A stretch of DNA of 41,665 bases from Candidatus Eisenbergiella merdipullorum (GCA_019118445.1 DWYY01000175.1:1-41665), one strand, 5' to 3'. Positions 32,345-40,767 are shown, counted from the stretch's first letter. Numbers and translations: made by a program. Notes: a model not told the origin generated them from the sequence alone.

Positions 32345-33205
32345 TCACCTGTGAAGCGTAGATTTCCTCATGATGATCTTCCAGGACAGTCCGGTCCCCA
32401 CATTATAGGCTCTGGCAAAATTACCCTGATTGATGGCGACAGCCATGAAGTCCAGGCTGTTCACATACACAAGCGCCTCTCCGATATACGCTTCCGCAAA
32501 GGAGTGGGCATAGATCAGGGAGGTGCGGTAAACGGTGCGGCCTCTCTTTTCAATGATGACCTCCACCCGGTCTCCGTAGGAAACGCCCAGCTTCAGGAAC
32601 ATCTCCCTAGGGATGTTGGTCCACAGGCTTCCGAACCGCACGTCCAGCACGTCGATGGTGCCGGTGATCTCATCGCCGGAAAGCACGGCAGGCTCATAGG
32701 CGATCTCCACCACGCTGTCCACAGGCACCTCGGGTCCCACGCCCTCAAAATCAATGATCCCTGCTGCAAGCCTCGCTCCCGTATAGGCGTAGATATCGCG
32801 GCCGTGGAAGGTATAACTCTCTCCGGAACCGGGGAGCCGGTTAATGGACTCGTCGATCACCCTTGCCGCCTTTATGCCGCACAGATGCTTCACATGAGTC
32901 AGCGTGCCGTTGTCCGGGGTCACCACGTACTGTCCGCCGCAGGTCTGTACCACGATGCTTCTTCTGGTGGAGCCGACGCCGGGATCTACAACGGATACGA
33001 AAACGGTTCCCTCCGGCCAGTAGCTCACCGTCTGGATCAGCCGGTAGGACGCCTCCCAGATATCATATTGAGGGATCTCATGCGTCAGGTCCGAAATCTT
33101 CAGTTCGCTGCACACTGAATAGGCCACGCCGTACATGGCGCTCACCGCGCCGTCAGCCCTTCCGAAATCCGACTGAAAAATAAGCGGTTTTAACTGATTC
33201 TCCAT
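32345..33205 (-). CDS. SAM hydrolase (SAM hydroxide adenosyltransferase, DUF62 family)
   Basis: A 286-residue protein of the family that cleaves S-adenosylmethionine with hydroxide, giving adenosine and methionine, related to the fluorinase and chlorinase. Visible motifs are FQSDFGRADGAVSAMYG (substrate Asp near residue 12), ISDLTHEIPQYD, FVSVVDPGVGSTRRSIVV and TPDNGTLT. The frame continues upstream through element R3 to 33316, but the ATG at 33205 directly follows GAAGGAGAGGTAAAT and starts the normal N-terminus. It lies between glgX and hisC. Its purpose beside a SAM methyltransferase (two genes downstream) could be SAM turnover; that is inference. Confidence 0.9.
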   Translation of the reverse strand: MENQLKPLIFQSDFGRADGAVSAMYGVAYSVCSELKISDLTHEIPQYDIWEASYRLIQTVSYWPEGTVFVSVVDPGVGSTRRSIVVQTCGGQYVVTPDNGTLTHVKHLCGIKAARVIDESINRLPGSGESYTFHGRDIYAYTGARLAAGIIDFEGVGPEVPVDSVVEIAYEPAVLSGDEITGTIDVLDVRFGSLWTNIPREMFLKLGVSYGDRVEVIIEKRGRTVYRTSLIYAHSFAEAYIGEALVYVNSLDFMAVAINQGNFARAYNVGTGLSWKIIMRKSTLHR

Positions 33206-33210
33206 ATTTA

Positions 33211-33314
33211 CCTCTCCTTCTGCCGCCTTTGGCGGCTCTGTATTCCGGTGAAATTGGCCGACAGGCCAATTTCCAGGATGAAATCCGCAGGATTTCATCC
33301 GCCTCTCCTTCTGC
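33211..33314 (-). repeat. Composite hairpin-SD element R3 (SAM hydrolase leader)
   Basis: Read on the minus strand, the SD segment GAAGGAGAGG occurs at 33311-33302 and 33220-33211 (period 91 bp). Between the copies lie the palindrome GGATGAAATCC-TGC-GGATTTCATCC (33300-33276) and GAAATTGGCC-TGTC-GGCCAATTTC (33273-33250), then the small hairpin GCCGCC-AAA-GGCGGC (33236-33222) attached to the gene-proximal SD. The two-palindrome core is nearly identical to that of R4. The core also contains an in-frame ATG (MKSCGFHPGNWP) that reads into the downstream gene. Confidence 0.85.
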
Positions 33315-33324
33315 ATTTTTCTTT

Positions 33325-35514
33325 CTACGATGGTAACAGATTCCAGCCGCTCTGTCCATACCCGCCCGTAAACACCGCCACAGAGCGGGGCCGCATGATG
33401 AACTCCCCGTCGATGCGCACCTGCTTTTCTCTCTCATAACTGTAATGCCCCTCTCCGTCCCCGAAGGTATTGACGGTCACGTACCACTCTCCCGCCTTTT
33501 TCAAGTCCGGGAGGGTGATCCGCACATCCTCCCAGTAGGCGTTGACCACCAGATAGACCAGATCGTCATGCCCTTTTTTGCTGTCATAGCCCGCAAAGCA
33601 GATGCCGATGGTCCCCGCATTGGAGGAAGGCGTTTTTCCCGCCGCCGCATCGGCCCCGTATATCCGCACCGGCTCCAGGCCGCAGACCGCACCGGGCAGC
33701 TCCTTCCGGATGGCCGGATGAGCCAGACGGAATCGGATCATGAATCGGAAGAAGTCGAACAGCTCCCTGTTTTTCTCCAGAAGTCCCCAGTCCAGCCAGG
33801 AAATCTCATTGTCCTGGCAGTACCCGTTATTGTTTCCGTACTGCGTATTGCCGAATTCATCCCCGGCCAGGAACATGGGAGTGCCCCTGCTGCACAGAAG
33901 CACCGCGCAGGCATTGCGGATCAGGCGGAAACGCAGGGAAAGCACCTCTTTATCGTCCGTTTCCCCTTCCGCCCCGCAGTTCCAGCTCCGGTTATCGTCC
34001 GCCCCGTCGGTATTGTTCCAGCCGTTGGCCTCATTGTGCTTTCCATTATAAGAATACAGATCATACAGAGTGAAACCGTCATGGCAGGTGAGGAAATTCA
34101 CGCAGGAATTGTAACCCGCGTAGTTCCGGATCCTTCCGCCGTTTTCCCCGTTCTCCTCCTCTTCGTCCCCGTCCGTCCCGTATAGGTCATAGGATCCAGC
34201 GATCCGCAGGGCGGCATTGCCCGACTCCCAGAGATCGCCTTTCAGATAGGAACGCAGGGCGTCCCGATATTTCCCGTTCCACTCCGCCCACCGTCCTGCC
34301 GCCGGGAAGCTCCCCACCTGGTAGACGCCGCCCGCGTCCCAGGCTTCCGCGATCAGCTTCACATGATCGAGAAGCGGGTCACATGCCAGGCTTTCCAGAA
34401 GGGGCGGCCTATTCATGGGAGAGCCGTCCTCATTTCTCCCCAGGATGCTCGCCAGATCGAAACGGAATCCGTCCACCCGGTAATGCACCGTCCAGTAGCG
34501 CAGGCAGTCCAGGATCATTTCCCGCACGATGGGGTGATTGCAGTTGAGCGTATTGCCGCAGCCGCTGAAGTTATAATACCAGCCGTCCGGAGTGAGCATG
34601 TAGTAGATCCGGTTATCGAAGCCCTTGAAGCAGAAGGTCGGCCCCTGTTCGTTTCCTTCCGCCGTGTGGTTGAACACCACATCCAGGATGACCTCGATCC
34701 CGTTCTCATGGAGCGCACGGATGAGCTCCTTTAATTCCGTCCCCTCCCGGTTGTATTCATTGGCCGCCGTATAGCTGGTGTTAGGAGAAAAAAAGCTCAC
34801 CGTATTGTAGCCCCAGTAATCCAGGAGCTTCCGGCCGTCCACCTCCCGGGAATTCATGGTCTCATCGAACTCAAAGACGGGCATCAGCTCCACCGCGTTG
34901 ATCCCCAGCTCCTTTAGATAAGGAATCTTTTCTTTCAGGCCCGCGAACGTCCCCGGATGGGAGACGCCGGAGGATGCATGACGGGTAAAGCCGCGCACAT
35001 GGAGCTCGTATATGACAAGGTCGCTCATCTGCTTTCGGGACTGCGGCATGCTTCCCCAGTCAAAAGCGTCCTTCACCACCCTGGCGTGGTAATGCTTTTC
35101 CTGATGCCTCCCCCATATGCTCTGCCCAGTCACCGCCCTCGCGTAAGGATCCAGAAGGATGGCGTTCTTATCAAATCGCAGGCCCTTTTCCGGCTCCCAT
35201 GGCCCGTCCACACGGTAGGCGTATTCAAACTCTTCAATATCCAGGCCGAATACGATCATGGAATATACATCCCCCACCCGGTACTCCTCCGGAAAGGGCA
35301 GCACCGCGAAGGGTTCTTCCTCCTCCCGGTGAAAAAGCAGCAGCTCGCATCCCGTCCCCTCATGGGTATGCACGGTGAAATTCACACCCGAGGGAAGCGC
35401 CAGCGCGCCGTTTAACTGAAACAGGCCGGGCCGTACCGGATAGCCCGCGATCTTTCCCATTGGGACAAAGAAAGACGGCCCGTTTTCCTTCTCTTTTCTT
35501 CTGTCAGACGACAT
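33325..35514 (-). CDS. glgX: Glycogen debranching enzyme (isoamylase-type, GlgX)
   Basis: A 729-residue GH13 enzyme hydrolysing alpha-1,6 branch points in glycogen-like polymers. An N-terminal CBM48 domain (about 25-125) precedes the barrel with VIYELHVRGFT, VILDVVFNHT, the nucleophile Asp in DGFRFDLAS, the acid Glu in LIAEAWDAG and the third carboxylate in NFLTCHDG. An acidic insertion DGDEEEENGENGG lies before the last of these. The ATG at 35514 follows GGAAAGGAAAAAT. No other glycogen gene is nearby; the five downstream genes on the same strand are unrelated in function but packed closely enough for shared transcription. Confidence 0.93.
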   Translation of the reverse strand: MSSDRRKEKENGPSFFVPMGKIAGYPVRPGLFQLNGALALPSGVNFTVHTHEGTGCELLLFHREEEEPFAVLPFPEEYRVGDVYSMIVFGLDIEEFEYAYRVDGPWEPEKGLRFDKNAILLDPYARAVTGQSIWGRHQEKHYHARVVKDAFDWGSMPQSRKQMSDLVIYELHVRGFTRHASSGVSHPGTFAGLKEKIPYLKELGINAVELMPVFEFDETMNSREVDGRKLLDYWGYNTVSFFSPNTSYTAANEYNREGTELKELIRALHENGIEVILDVVFNHTAEGNEQGPTFCFKGFDNRIYYMLTPDGWYYNFSGCGNTLNCNHPIVREMILDCLRYWTVHYRVDGFRFDLASILGRNEDGSPMNRPPLLESLACDPLLDHVKLIAEAWDAGGVYQVGSFPAAGRWAEWNGKYRDALRSYLKGDLWESGNAALRIAGSYDLYGTDGDEEEENGENGGRIRNYAGYNSCVNFLTCHDGFTLYDLYSYNGKHNEANGWNNTDGADDNRSWNCGAEGETDDKEVLSLRFRLIRNACAVLLCSRGTPMFLAGDEFGNTQYGNNNGYCQDNEISWLDWGLLEKNRELFDFFRFMIRFRLAHPAIRKELPGAVCGLEPVRIYGADAAAGKTPSSNAGTIGICFAGYDSKKGHDDLVYLVVNAYWEDVRITLPDLKKAGEWYVTVNTFGDGEGHYSYEREKQVRIDGEFIMRPRSVAVFTGGYGQSGWNLLPS

Positions 35515-35568
35515 ATTTTTCCTTTCCTAAGCGCTTCAGCAGTCTGAATGCCTCTTCTTTTTTCTGAC

Positions 35569-35577
35569 AGTATATCA
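35569..35577 (-). promoter_or_regulatory. Extended -10 promoter of glgX
   Basis: On the minus strand TGaTATACT (35577-35569) is an extended -10 box about 55 bases before the glgX ATG. No good -35 is present 16-18 bp upstream. The rest of the 257-bp divergent gap is AT-rich with no other feature seen apart from the livJ promoter. Confidence 0.45.
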
Positions 35578-35701
35578 CATTTTCCTCTTTTCCTGCCATC
35601 AGCATGCCCAAAATTTTTCTCTTTCTCTCGAGTAAAAAATGCAAATCTGCCAAAATATAAAATTTCCATAAATTTTCCTCTCCTTTTTTCCAAAACTGGT
35701 G

Positions 35702-35707
35702 TATAAT
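35702..35707 (+). promoter_or_regulatory. -10 box of the livJ promoter
   Basis: A perfect TATAAT lies 65 bases before the livJ ATG, preceded by GGTG. The -35 region at 17 bp (TCTCCT) is poor, so an activator may be needed. The livJ ribosome site is AGGAGGAAAGTT. Confidence 0.5.
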
Positions 35708-35771
35708 ACAACCACGTCCAAAAAGACAAATGTATTCCTGCTGAGGACAACAGGAAGATAGGAGGAAAGTT

Positions 35772-37037
35772 ATGAAAAAAGCACTCAGTTTTGTTTTGAC
35801 TGCAGTGATGTGCGCAGGCCTCCTGGCAGGCTGCGGCAGCACAGCTTCTGACAATGGTTCGGCTGCAGCGCCGGAGAGCACGGCTGCTGCGGAGGCGTCT
35901 TCTGAAGTGACCGCTGAGACGGGCGACGCTTCTTCCACAGAAACCACTGCTGATACGGCTTCCACCGGAAGCGTGACCCCCTTTAAGCTGGGCGGCACCG
36001 CTCCCCTGACGGGTTCCGCCGCTATTTACGGAAACGCCGTAGCGAACGGCGCTCAGATCGCCGTTGACGAGATCAACGCGGAAGGCGGCCCGATCCAGTT
36101 TGAACTCAAGTATGAAGATGATGAAAACGATCCCGAGAAGGCTGTTTCCGCTTACAACGCCCTGAAAGACTGGGGCATGCAGCTCTCCCTCGGTTCCGTT
36201 ACCACCAAGCCCTGTGAGGCGGTTGCGACAGAGCACTACGCGGACCGCATCTTCGGCCTGACCCCTTCCGCTTCTTCCACTGCGGTTACGGAAGGCAAGG
36301 ACAACTTCTTCCAGATCTGCTTCGCGGATCCCAACCAGGGGATCGCTTCCGCGGATTACATCGCGGACCAGCAGCTGGGCACCAAGATCGCCGTCATCTA
36401 CAGAAATGACGATGTTTACTCCAGCGGCATCTACGAGAAGTTCCAGGAAGAGGCTGACGTGAAGGGACTGGAGATCGTATCCGCCACGACCTTTACCGAC
36501 GCAAGCTCCAACGACTTCTCCGTACAGCTGACCGAGGCGAGAGATGCAGGGGCCGACCTGATCTTCCTTCCGATCTATTATCAGCCCGCTTCCCTGATCT
36601 TGAAGCAGGCGAGCGACATGGGATATGCGCCCAAGTTCTTCGGTGTGGACGGCATGGACGGCATCCTGACCCTGGAAGGCTTTGATACCTCCCTGGCGGA
36701 AGGCGTTATGCTCCTGACCCCTTTCAACGCGGACGCAACGGATGAAAAGACCGTGAACTTCGTCACCAAGTATGAAGATCTCTACGGCGAGGTTCCTAAC
36801 CAGTTCGCGGCAGATGCCTATGACTGTGTATACGCATACAAGCAGGCTCTGGAGACTGCCAACGCGACCTCTGATATGAGCGCGCAGGAGCTGTGCGAAC
36901 TGATGGTAGCCACCTTCCCCACCATCACCTTTGACGGACTGACCGGCGAAGGCATGACCTGGGATTCCACGGGTGCGGTTTCCAAGGCTCCCAAGGGAAT
37001 GGTCATCGAAAACGGCGCTTACGTCGGAATGGACTGA
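35772..37037 (+). CDS. livJ: Branched-chain amino acid ABC transporter substrate-binding lipoprotein
   Basis: A 421-residue lipoprotein. The signal peptide MKKALSFVLTAVMCAGLLAG ends in the lipobox LAGC, with the lipidated cysteine at 21. A flexible Ser/Ala/Thr/Glu-rich linker (about 22-70) follows. The type I periplasmic-binding fold of the leucine-binding family then begins (FKLGGTAPLTGSAAIYGNAV), with GASSVTTKP-like LSLGSVTTKPCEAVA, TPSASSTAVTEGKDNFFQIC and DAYDCVYAYKQAL. It captures leucine, isoleucine, valine or related compounds outside the membrane and is the first gene of the liv operon. Exact specificity is not deducible. Confidence 0.93.
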   Translation: MKKALSFVLTAVMCAGLLAGCGSTASDNGSAAAPESTAAAEASSEVTAETGDASSTETTADTASTGSVTPFKLGGTAPLTGSAAIYGNAVANGAQIAVDEINAEGGPIQFELKYEDDENDPEKAVSAYNALKDWGMQLSLGSVTTKPCEAVATEHYADRIFGLTPSASSTAVTEGKDNFFQICFADPNQGIASADYIADQQLGTKIAVIYRNDDVYSSGIYEKFQEEADVKGLEIVSATTFTDASSNDFSVQLTEARDAGADLIFLPIYYQPASLILKQASDMGYAPKFFGVDGMDGILTLEGFDTSLAEGVMLLTPFNADATDEKTVNFVTKYEDLYGEVPNQFAADAYDCVYAYKQALETANATSDMSAQELCELMVATFPTITFDGLTGEGMTWDSTGAVSKAPKGMVIENGAYVGMD

Positions 37038-37096
37038 TCATAGAAGCATACGGGCAGCGGACGCCATCCGGCGTCTGTCCTGTCCGTTCTGAAACA

Positions 37097-37152
37097 GGCA
37101 CGCAAGGAGGTCTGCCAGAGGCGGCAGTCCCTTCTTGCGCCTTGTTGATTTT
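37097..37152 (+). terminator. Partial terminator-like hairpin after livJ
   Basis: GGC-CGCAAGGAGG (37097-37110) pairs with CC-TTCTTGCGCC (37129-37141), enclosing a CTGCC/GGCAG stem, followed by TTGTTGATTTT. It probably gives partial termination, so that the binding protein is made in excess of the membrane subunits. Confidence 0.6.
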
Positions 37153-37202
37153 GTACAAAAATGTTTTCGGGATCTCATGAAGAAACAGTTGACCACAAGC
37201 CT

Positions 37203-37254
37203 ATGATGCGAGGCAGCGGTCCGTAAGAGGACGGACGGGCTGCTGCCTGGCATC
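37203..37254 (+). promoter_or_regulatory. Long hairpin in the livJ-livH gap
   Basis: Three consecutive stems, TGATGC/GCATCA, AGGCAGC/GCTGCCT and GTCCGT/ACGGAC, form one 19-bp helix with single unpaired bases and an AAGAGG loop. There is no T-run after it. It ends about 20 bases before the livH ribosome site and may stabilise the processed mRNA or control livH translation. Confidence 0.6.
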
Positions 37255-37281
37255 ACAGGCGGAAAGAACGAGGTGTATCCT

Positions 37282-38163
37282 ATGACCTTTTTATCTCATC
37301 TGATCAGCGGCATCAGCCTCGGCAGCGTGTACGCCATCATCGCACTGGGCTATACGATGGTTTACGGAATTGCCAAGATGCTCAACTTCGCCCACGGAGA
37401 TGTCATCATGGTGGGCGCTTACATATCCTTCTGCACAACCAGCTATCTGGGGCTGTCACCGCTCATTTCCGTGATCTTCGCGGTGATCGTCTGCACCGTC
37501 CTTGGCATCGTCATCGAACGGCTCGCCTATAAGCCCCTCCGGCAGGCTCCTTCCCTGGCAGTCCTGATCACGGCTATCGGCGTATCCTATTTTCTGCAGA
37601 ATGCTGCCCTTCTGATCTGGGGTTCCAGCCCCAAGGTCTTTTCTTCCGTCGTGGGGAACTGGTCCGTCCAGCTCTTTGACGGACAGCTCGTCATTTCCGG
37701 CGTGACCATCGTGACCGTCGCGGCCTGTATCGTCATCATGGCCGCTCTGACGCTGTTTACCGCCAAAACACGCATGGGAACCGCCATGCGCGCCGTTTCG
37801 GAGGATAAAGGTGCCGCAGGGCTCATGGGGATCAACGTGAACACCACTATTTCTGTCACCTTCGCCATCGGCTCGGGACTGGCCGCCATCGCGGGCGTGC
37901 TGCTCTGCTCCGCCTATCCGACCCTGATGCCCACGACCGGCTCCATGCCCGGCATCAAGGCGTTTACCGCCGCCGTGTTCGGCGGCATCGGTTCCATTCC
38001 TGGAGCCATGATCGGCGGCATCCTTCTCGGCATCATCGAGATTTTTTCCAAAGCATATATTTCCACCCAGTTATCCGATGCGATCGTGTTTGCCGTCCTG
38101 ATCCTCGTCCTTCTGGTAAAGCCTGACGGCCTGCTGGGAAAACACGTCAACGAGAAAGTATAA
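37282..38163 (+). CDS. livH: Branched-chain amino acid ABC transporter permease LivH
   Basis: A 293-residue membrane protein with about eight hydrophobic segments. It has the LivH N-terminus (LISGISLGSVYAIIALGYTM), NFAHGDVIMVGAYI, and the cytoplasmic coupling loop with MRAVSEDKGAAGLMGINV. I chose the ATG at 37282 because GAGGTG is six bases upstream; a GTG at 37273 overlaps that SD. It pairs with LivM to form the channel. The downstream livM starts 13 bp after its stop. Confidence 0.94.
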   Translation: MTFLSHLISGISLGSVYAIIALGYTMVYGIAKMLNFAHGDVIMVGAYISFCTTSYLGLSPLISVIFAVIVCTVLGIVIERLAYKPLRQAPSLAVLITAIGVSYFLQNAALLIWGSSPKVFSSVVGNWSVQLFDGQLVISGVTIVTVAACIVIMAALTLFTAKTRMGTAMRAVSEDKGAAGLMGINVNTTISVTFAIGSGLAAIAGVLLCSAYPTLMPTTGSMPGIKAFTAAVFGGIGSIPGAMIGGILLGIIEIFSKAYISTQLSDAIVFAVLILVLLVKPDGLLGKHVNEKV

Positions 38164-38176
38164 AGGGAGAATAACA

Positions 38177-39250
38177 ATGAAACAGTTGAAGCATCTTCTT
38201 ACCGAAAGGCGTGACAATGTGATCGCCTACGGCATTGTGATCATCGCCTTTCTCATTGTTCAGGCCATGATCCTGACCGGCAATATTTCATCGTCCTTAA
38301 ACGGCCAGCTCGTTCCGATCTGCGCTTACATCGTGATGGCCATTTCCCTGAATCTGACCGTCGGCATCCTGGGCGAGCTGTCGCTGGGGCATGCGGGTTT
38401 CATGTCCGTCGGCGCATTTGCCGGCATTGTCGTCACCACCAGCCTTGCAGACGCCATTCCCTTAGGCCCTCTCCGTCTGGCCATCGCAATGGTGATCGGA
38501 GCCGTCTGCGCTGCCATTGCAGGCGTGATCGTGGGAATCCCGGTGCTGCGCCTGAAAGGCGACTACCTGGCTATCGTCACGCTTGCCTTCGGTGAGATCA
38601 TCAAGAACATCATCAACGTGCTCTATATCGGAATGGATGAAAAAGGACTTCACTTCAGCCTTTTAAACCAGACTTTTGAGCTTTCGGAAAACGGGAAAAT
38701 GATCATCAACGGGCCCATGGGCGTCAGCGGCGTGACCAAGCTCTCTTCCTTCACCGCCGGTTTCGTCCTGATCCTGATAACCCTGTTTCTGGTGCTCAAC
38801 CTCATCCACAGCCGGACGGGCCGCGCCGTCATGGCGGTGCGCGACAACCGGATCGCCGCCGAAAGCATCGGCATCCCTGTCACCCGCTACCGCCTCCTTG
38901 CTTTTGTCATCTCGGCGGCGCTGGCTGGAGCGGCAGGCACGCTGTACGCCATGAACTTCTCCACCGTTACGGCGACCAAGTTTGACTTCAATACCTCCAT
39001 CCTGATCCTGGTATTCGTGGTCCTTGGCGGCCTGGGGAATATCTGGGGCTCCATCATCGCGGCAGCCCTGCTCACGGTCCTTCCGGAGCTTCTGCGCTCC
39101 CTGAATGATTACCGTATGCTCATCTACGCGATCCTGCTCATCGCCATGATGATCTTCAACAATTCGGGCCTGAAGAAACGGCTGCTGGAAAAACGCGCCG
39201 CGGCCCGTGCAGCAAAGGCGGAAGCGAAAAGCAGAAAGGAGGCGGCGTAA
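38177..39250 (+). CDS. livM: Branched-chain amino acid ABC transporter permease LivM
   Basis: A 357-residue membrane protein with about ten hydrophobic segments. Signatures are ISLNLTVGILGELSLGHAGF near the middle of the N-terminal half, GDYLAIVTLAFGEI, and the coupling loop AVRDNRIAAESIGIPVTRYR. The C-terminus is a Lys/Ala/Arg-rich cytosolic tail of about 25 residues. Its GGAGAATAAC ribosome site lies in the 13-bp gap after livH, and livG starts 2 bp after its stop, so the three genes are tightly coupled. Confidence 0.94.
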   Translation: MKQLKHLLTERRDNVIAYGIVIIAFLIVQAMILTGNISSSLNGQLVPICAYIVMAISLNLTVGILGELSLGHAGFMSVGAFAGIVVTTSLADAIPLGPLRLAIAMVIGAVCAAIAGVIVGIPVLRLKGDYLAIVTLAFGEIIKNIINVLYIGMDEKGLHFSLLNQTFELSENGKMIINGPMGVSGVTKLSSFTAGFVLILITLFLVLNLIHSRTGRAVMAVRDNRIAAESIGIPVTRYRLLAFVISAALAGAAGTLYAMNFSTVTATKFDFNTSILILVFVVLGGLGNIWGSIIAAALLTVLPELLRSLNDYRMLIYAILLIAMMIFNNSGLKKRLLEKRAAARAAKAEAKSRKEAA

Positions 39251-39252
39251 GA

Positions 39253-40011
39253 ATGGCAATGCTGGAAGTGACAGAACTTGGCATCTCCTTCGGCGGCCTG
39301 CGGGCGGTCGATGAACTGTCCATGAAGATCGAAGAGGGAAGCTTGGTCGGCCTCATCGGCCCCAACGGCGCCGGAAAGACCACTGTTTTCAATATGCTGA
39401 CCGGCGTATACCGCCCCACAGACGGCGGCATCCGCCTGGACGGGCAGAACCTGGTGGGAAAGAAACCTCATGAAATCTGCCGGCTGGGCGTCGCAAGGAC
39501 CTTTCAGAACATCCGTCTGTTTAACGCGCAGACCGTCCTGGATAATGTAAAGGCGGCGCTTCATAACCGGATCACCTATTCCCTTGCGGAAAGCATGCTG
39601 CATCTCGGCAGCTACCGCCGGAAGGAAAAGCAGATGGATGAGGAAGCCATGCGGATCCTGCGCTTGTTCGGCCTGCAGGATTCCGCAAAGGATCTTGCCT
39701 CCAACCTCCCTTACGGCAAACAGCGCAAGCTTGAGATTGCCCGCGCCCTTGCCACCGATCCCAAGCTTCTGCTGCTCGACGAGCCTGCAGCCGGCATGAA
39801 TCCCAATGAAACGAAGGAGCTGATGGAAACCATCAGCCTGGTCCGGAAGGAATACGGCGTGACCATCCTCCTGATCGAGCATGACATGAAGCTGGTGCAG
39901 GGAATCTGCGAATATCTGTATGTGCTGAATTTCGGAAAGCTTCTGACCGAAGGGGAGCCCAAGGACGTGCTGAACAATCCGGATGTCATCACGGCCTATC
40001 TGGGCGATTAA
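39253..40011 (+). CDS. livG: Branched-chain amino acid ABC transporter ATPase LivG
   Basis: A 252-residue ABC ATPase. Walker A is GPNGAGKTT (about 37-45). The LivG-type signature is LPYGKQRKLEIARAL in place of LSGGQ, Walker B is LLLLDEPAAGMNP, and the switch histidine is in IEHDMKLV. The C-terminus ends in the LivG-type ITAYLGD. It energises uptake together with LivF. Confidence 0.95.
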   Translation: MAMLEVTELGISFGGLRAVDELSMKIEEGSLVGLIGPNGAGKTTVFNMLTGVYRPTDGGIRLDGQNLVGKKPHEICRLGVARTFQNIRLFNAQTVLDNVKAALHNRITYSLAESMLHLGSYRRKEKQMDEEAMRILRLFGLQDSAKDLASNLPYGKQRKLEIARALATDPKLLLLDEPAAGMNPNETKELMETISLVRKEYGVTILLIEHDMKLVQGICEYLYVLNFGKLLTEGEPKDVLNNPDVITAYLGD

Positions 40012-40018
40012 ACCAACC

Positions 40019-40044
40019 ATGCCGCCTGCGGCGGCAAAAAGGAG
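40019..40044 (+). repeat. Hairpin-SD unit R5 (livF ribosome site)
   Basis: TGCCGCC-TGC-GGCGGCA (40020-40036) is joined by AAAA to GGAG, six to eight bases before the livF ATG. These 26 bases are identical to the unit in front of guaB (minus strand, 15293-15268), an unrelated gene 25 kb away. No palindromic core accompanies it here. Confidence 0.85.
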
Positions 40045-40050
40045 AATCTC

Positions 40051-40761
40051 ATGGCAATGCTCACCGTAGAAAATCTGAATGTATATTATGGCATGATCCA
40101 CGCTCTCAAGGACGTGTCTTTTCATGTAGACGAGGGCGAGATCGTCGCCCTCATCGGGGCGAACGGTGCGGGAAAAACCACCACCCTGCAGACCGTCAGC
40201 GGCATGCTCCAGGCGAAATCCGGCTCCGTACATTTTGAGGATCAGGATATCACAAAGTTCCCATCCCACCGCATCGTGCAGCTCGGTATCTCCCACGTGC
40301 CGGAGGGACGGCGCATGTTCGCCAATCTGACCGTTTATGAAAACCTCCGGATGGGAGCATATACCCGTAAGGATAAAAAAGAGATCGAGGAATCCCTCGC
40401 CAGGGTTTACGAACGGTTTCCCCGGCTGAAGGAGCGTACCAGGCAGCTTGCCGGAACTCTGTCCGGCGGCGAACAGCAGATGCTCGCCATGGGACGGGCG
40501 CTGATGTCCAACCCCAGGCTGCTGCTCCTGGACGAACCCTCCATGGGCTTATCCCCCCTTCTCGTCTCGGAGATTTTTGATATCATCGAAAAGATCAGCA
40601 AACAGGGCGTCACCATCCTCCTGGTGGAACAGAATGCGAAAAAGGCACTCTCTATTGCTGACCGGGGCTATGTGCTGGAAACCGGAAGCATCGTAATGGA
40701 AGACAGCGCGCAGACGCTTCTGAACAACGAAGATATCAAGAAAGCCTATCTGGGCGAATAA
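40051..40761 (+). CDS. livF: Branched-chain amino acid ABC transporter ATPase LivF
   Basis: A 236-residue ABC ATPase. Walker A is GANGAGKTT (about 34-42), the signature is LSGGEQQMLAMGRAL, Walker B is LLLLDEPSMGLSP, and VEQNAKKAL has glutamine-asparagine after the usual switch position, as in LivF. It is the last gene of the livJHMGF operon. The gap to livG is 39 bp and holds hairpin-SD unit R5, which could tune LivF translation relative to LivG. Confidence 0.95.
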   Translation: MAMLTVENLNVYYGMIHALKDVSFHVDEGEIVALIGANGAGKTTTLQTVSGMLQAKSGSVHFEDQDITKFPSHRIVQLGISHVPEGRRMFANLTVYENLRMGAYTRKDKKEIEESLARVYERFPRLKERTRQLAGTLSGGEQQMLAMGRALMSNPRLLLLDEPSMGLSPLLVSEIFDIIEKISKQGVTILLVEQNAKKALSIADRGYVLETGSIVMEDSAQTLLNNEDIKKAYLGE

Positions 40762-40767
40762 AATAAA

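Noticed and set aside
32345-33316. Longer 323-residue version of the SAM hydrolase
   Set aside because: The extra 37 residues are encoded by repeat R3. The ATG at 33205 has a good SD and starts the family N-terminus. The upstream start is noted as a possible peptide only.
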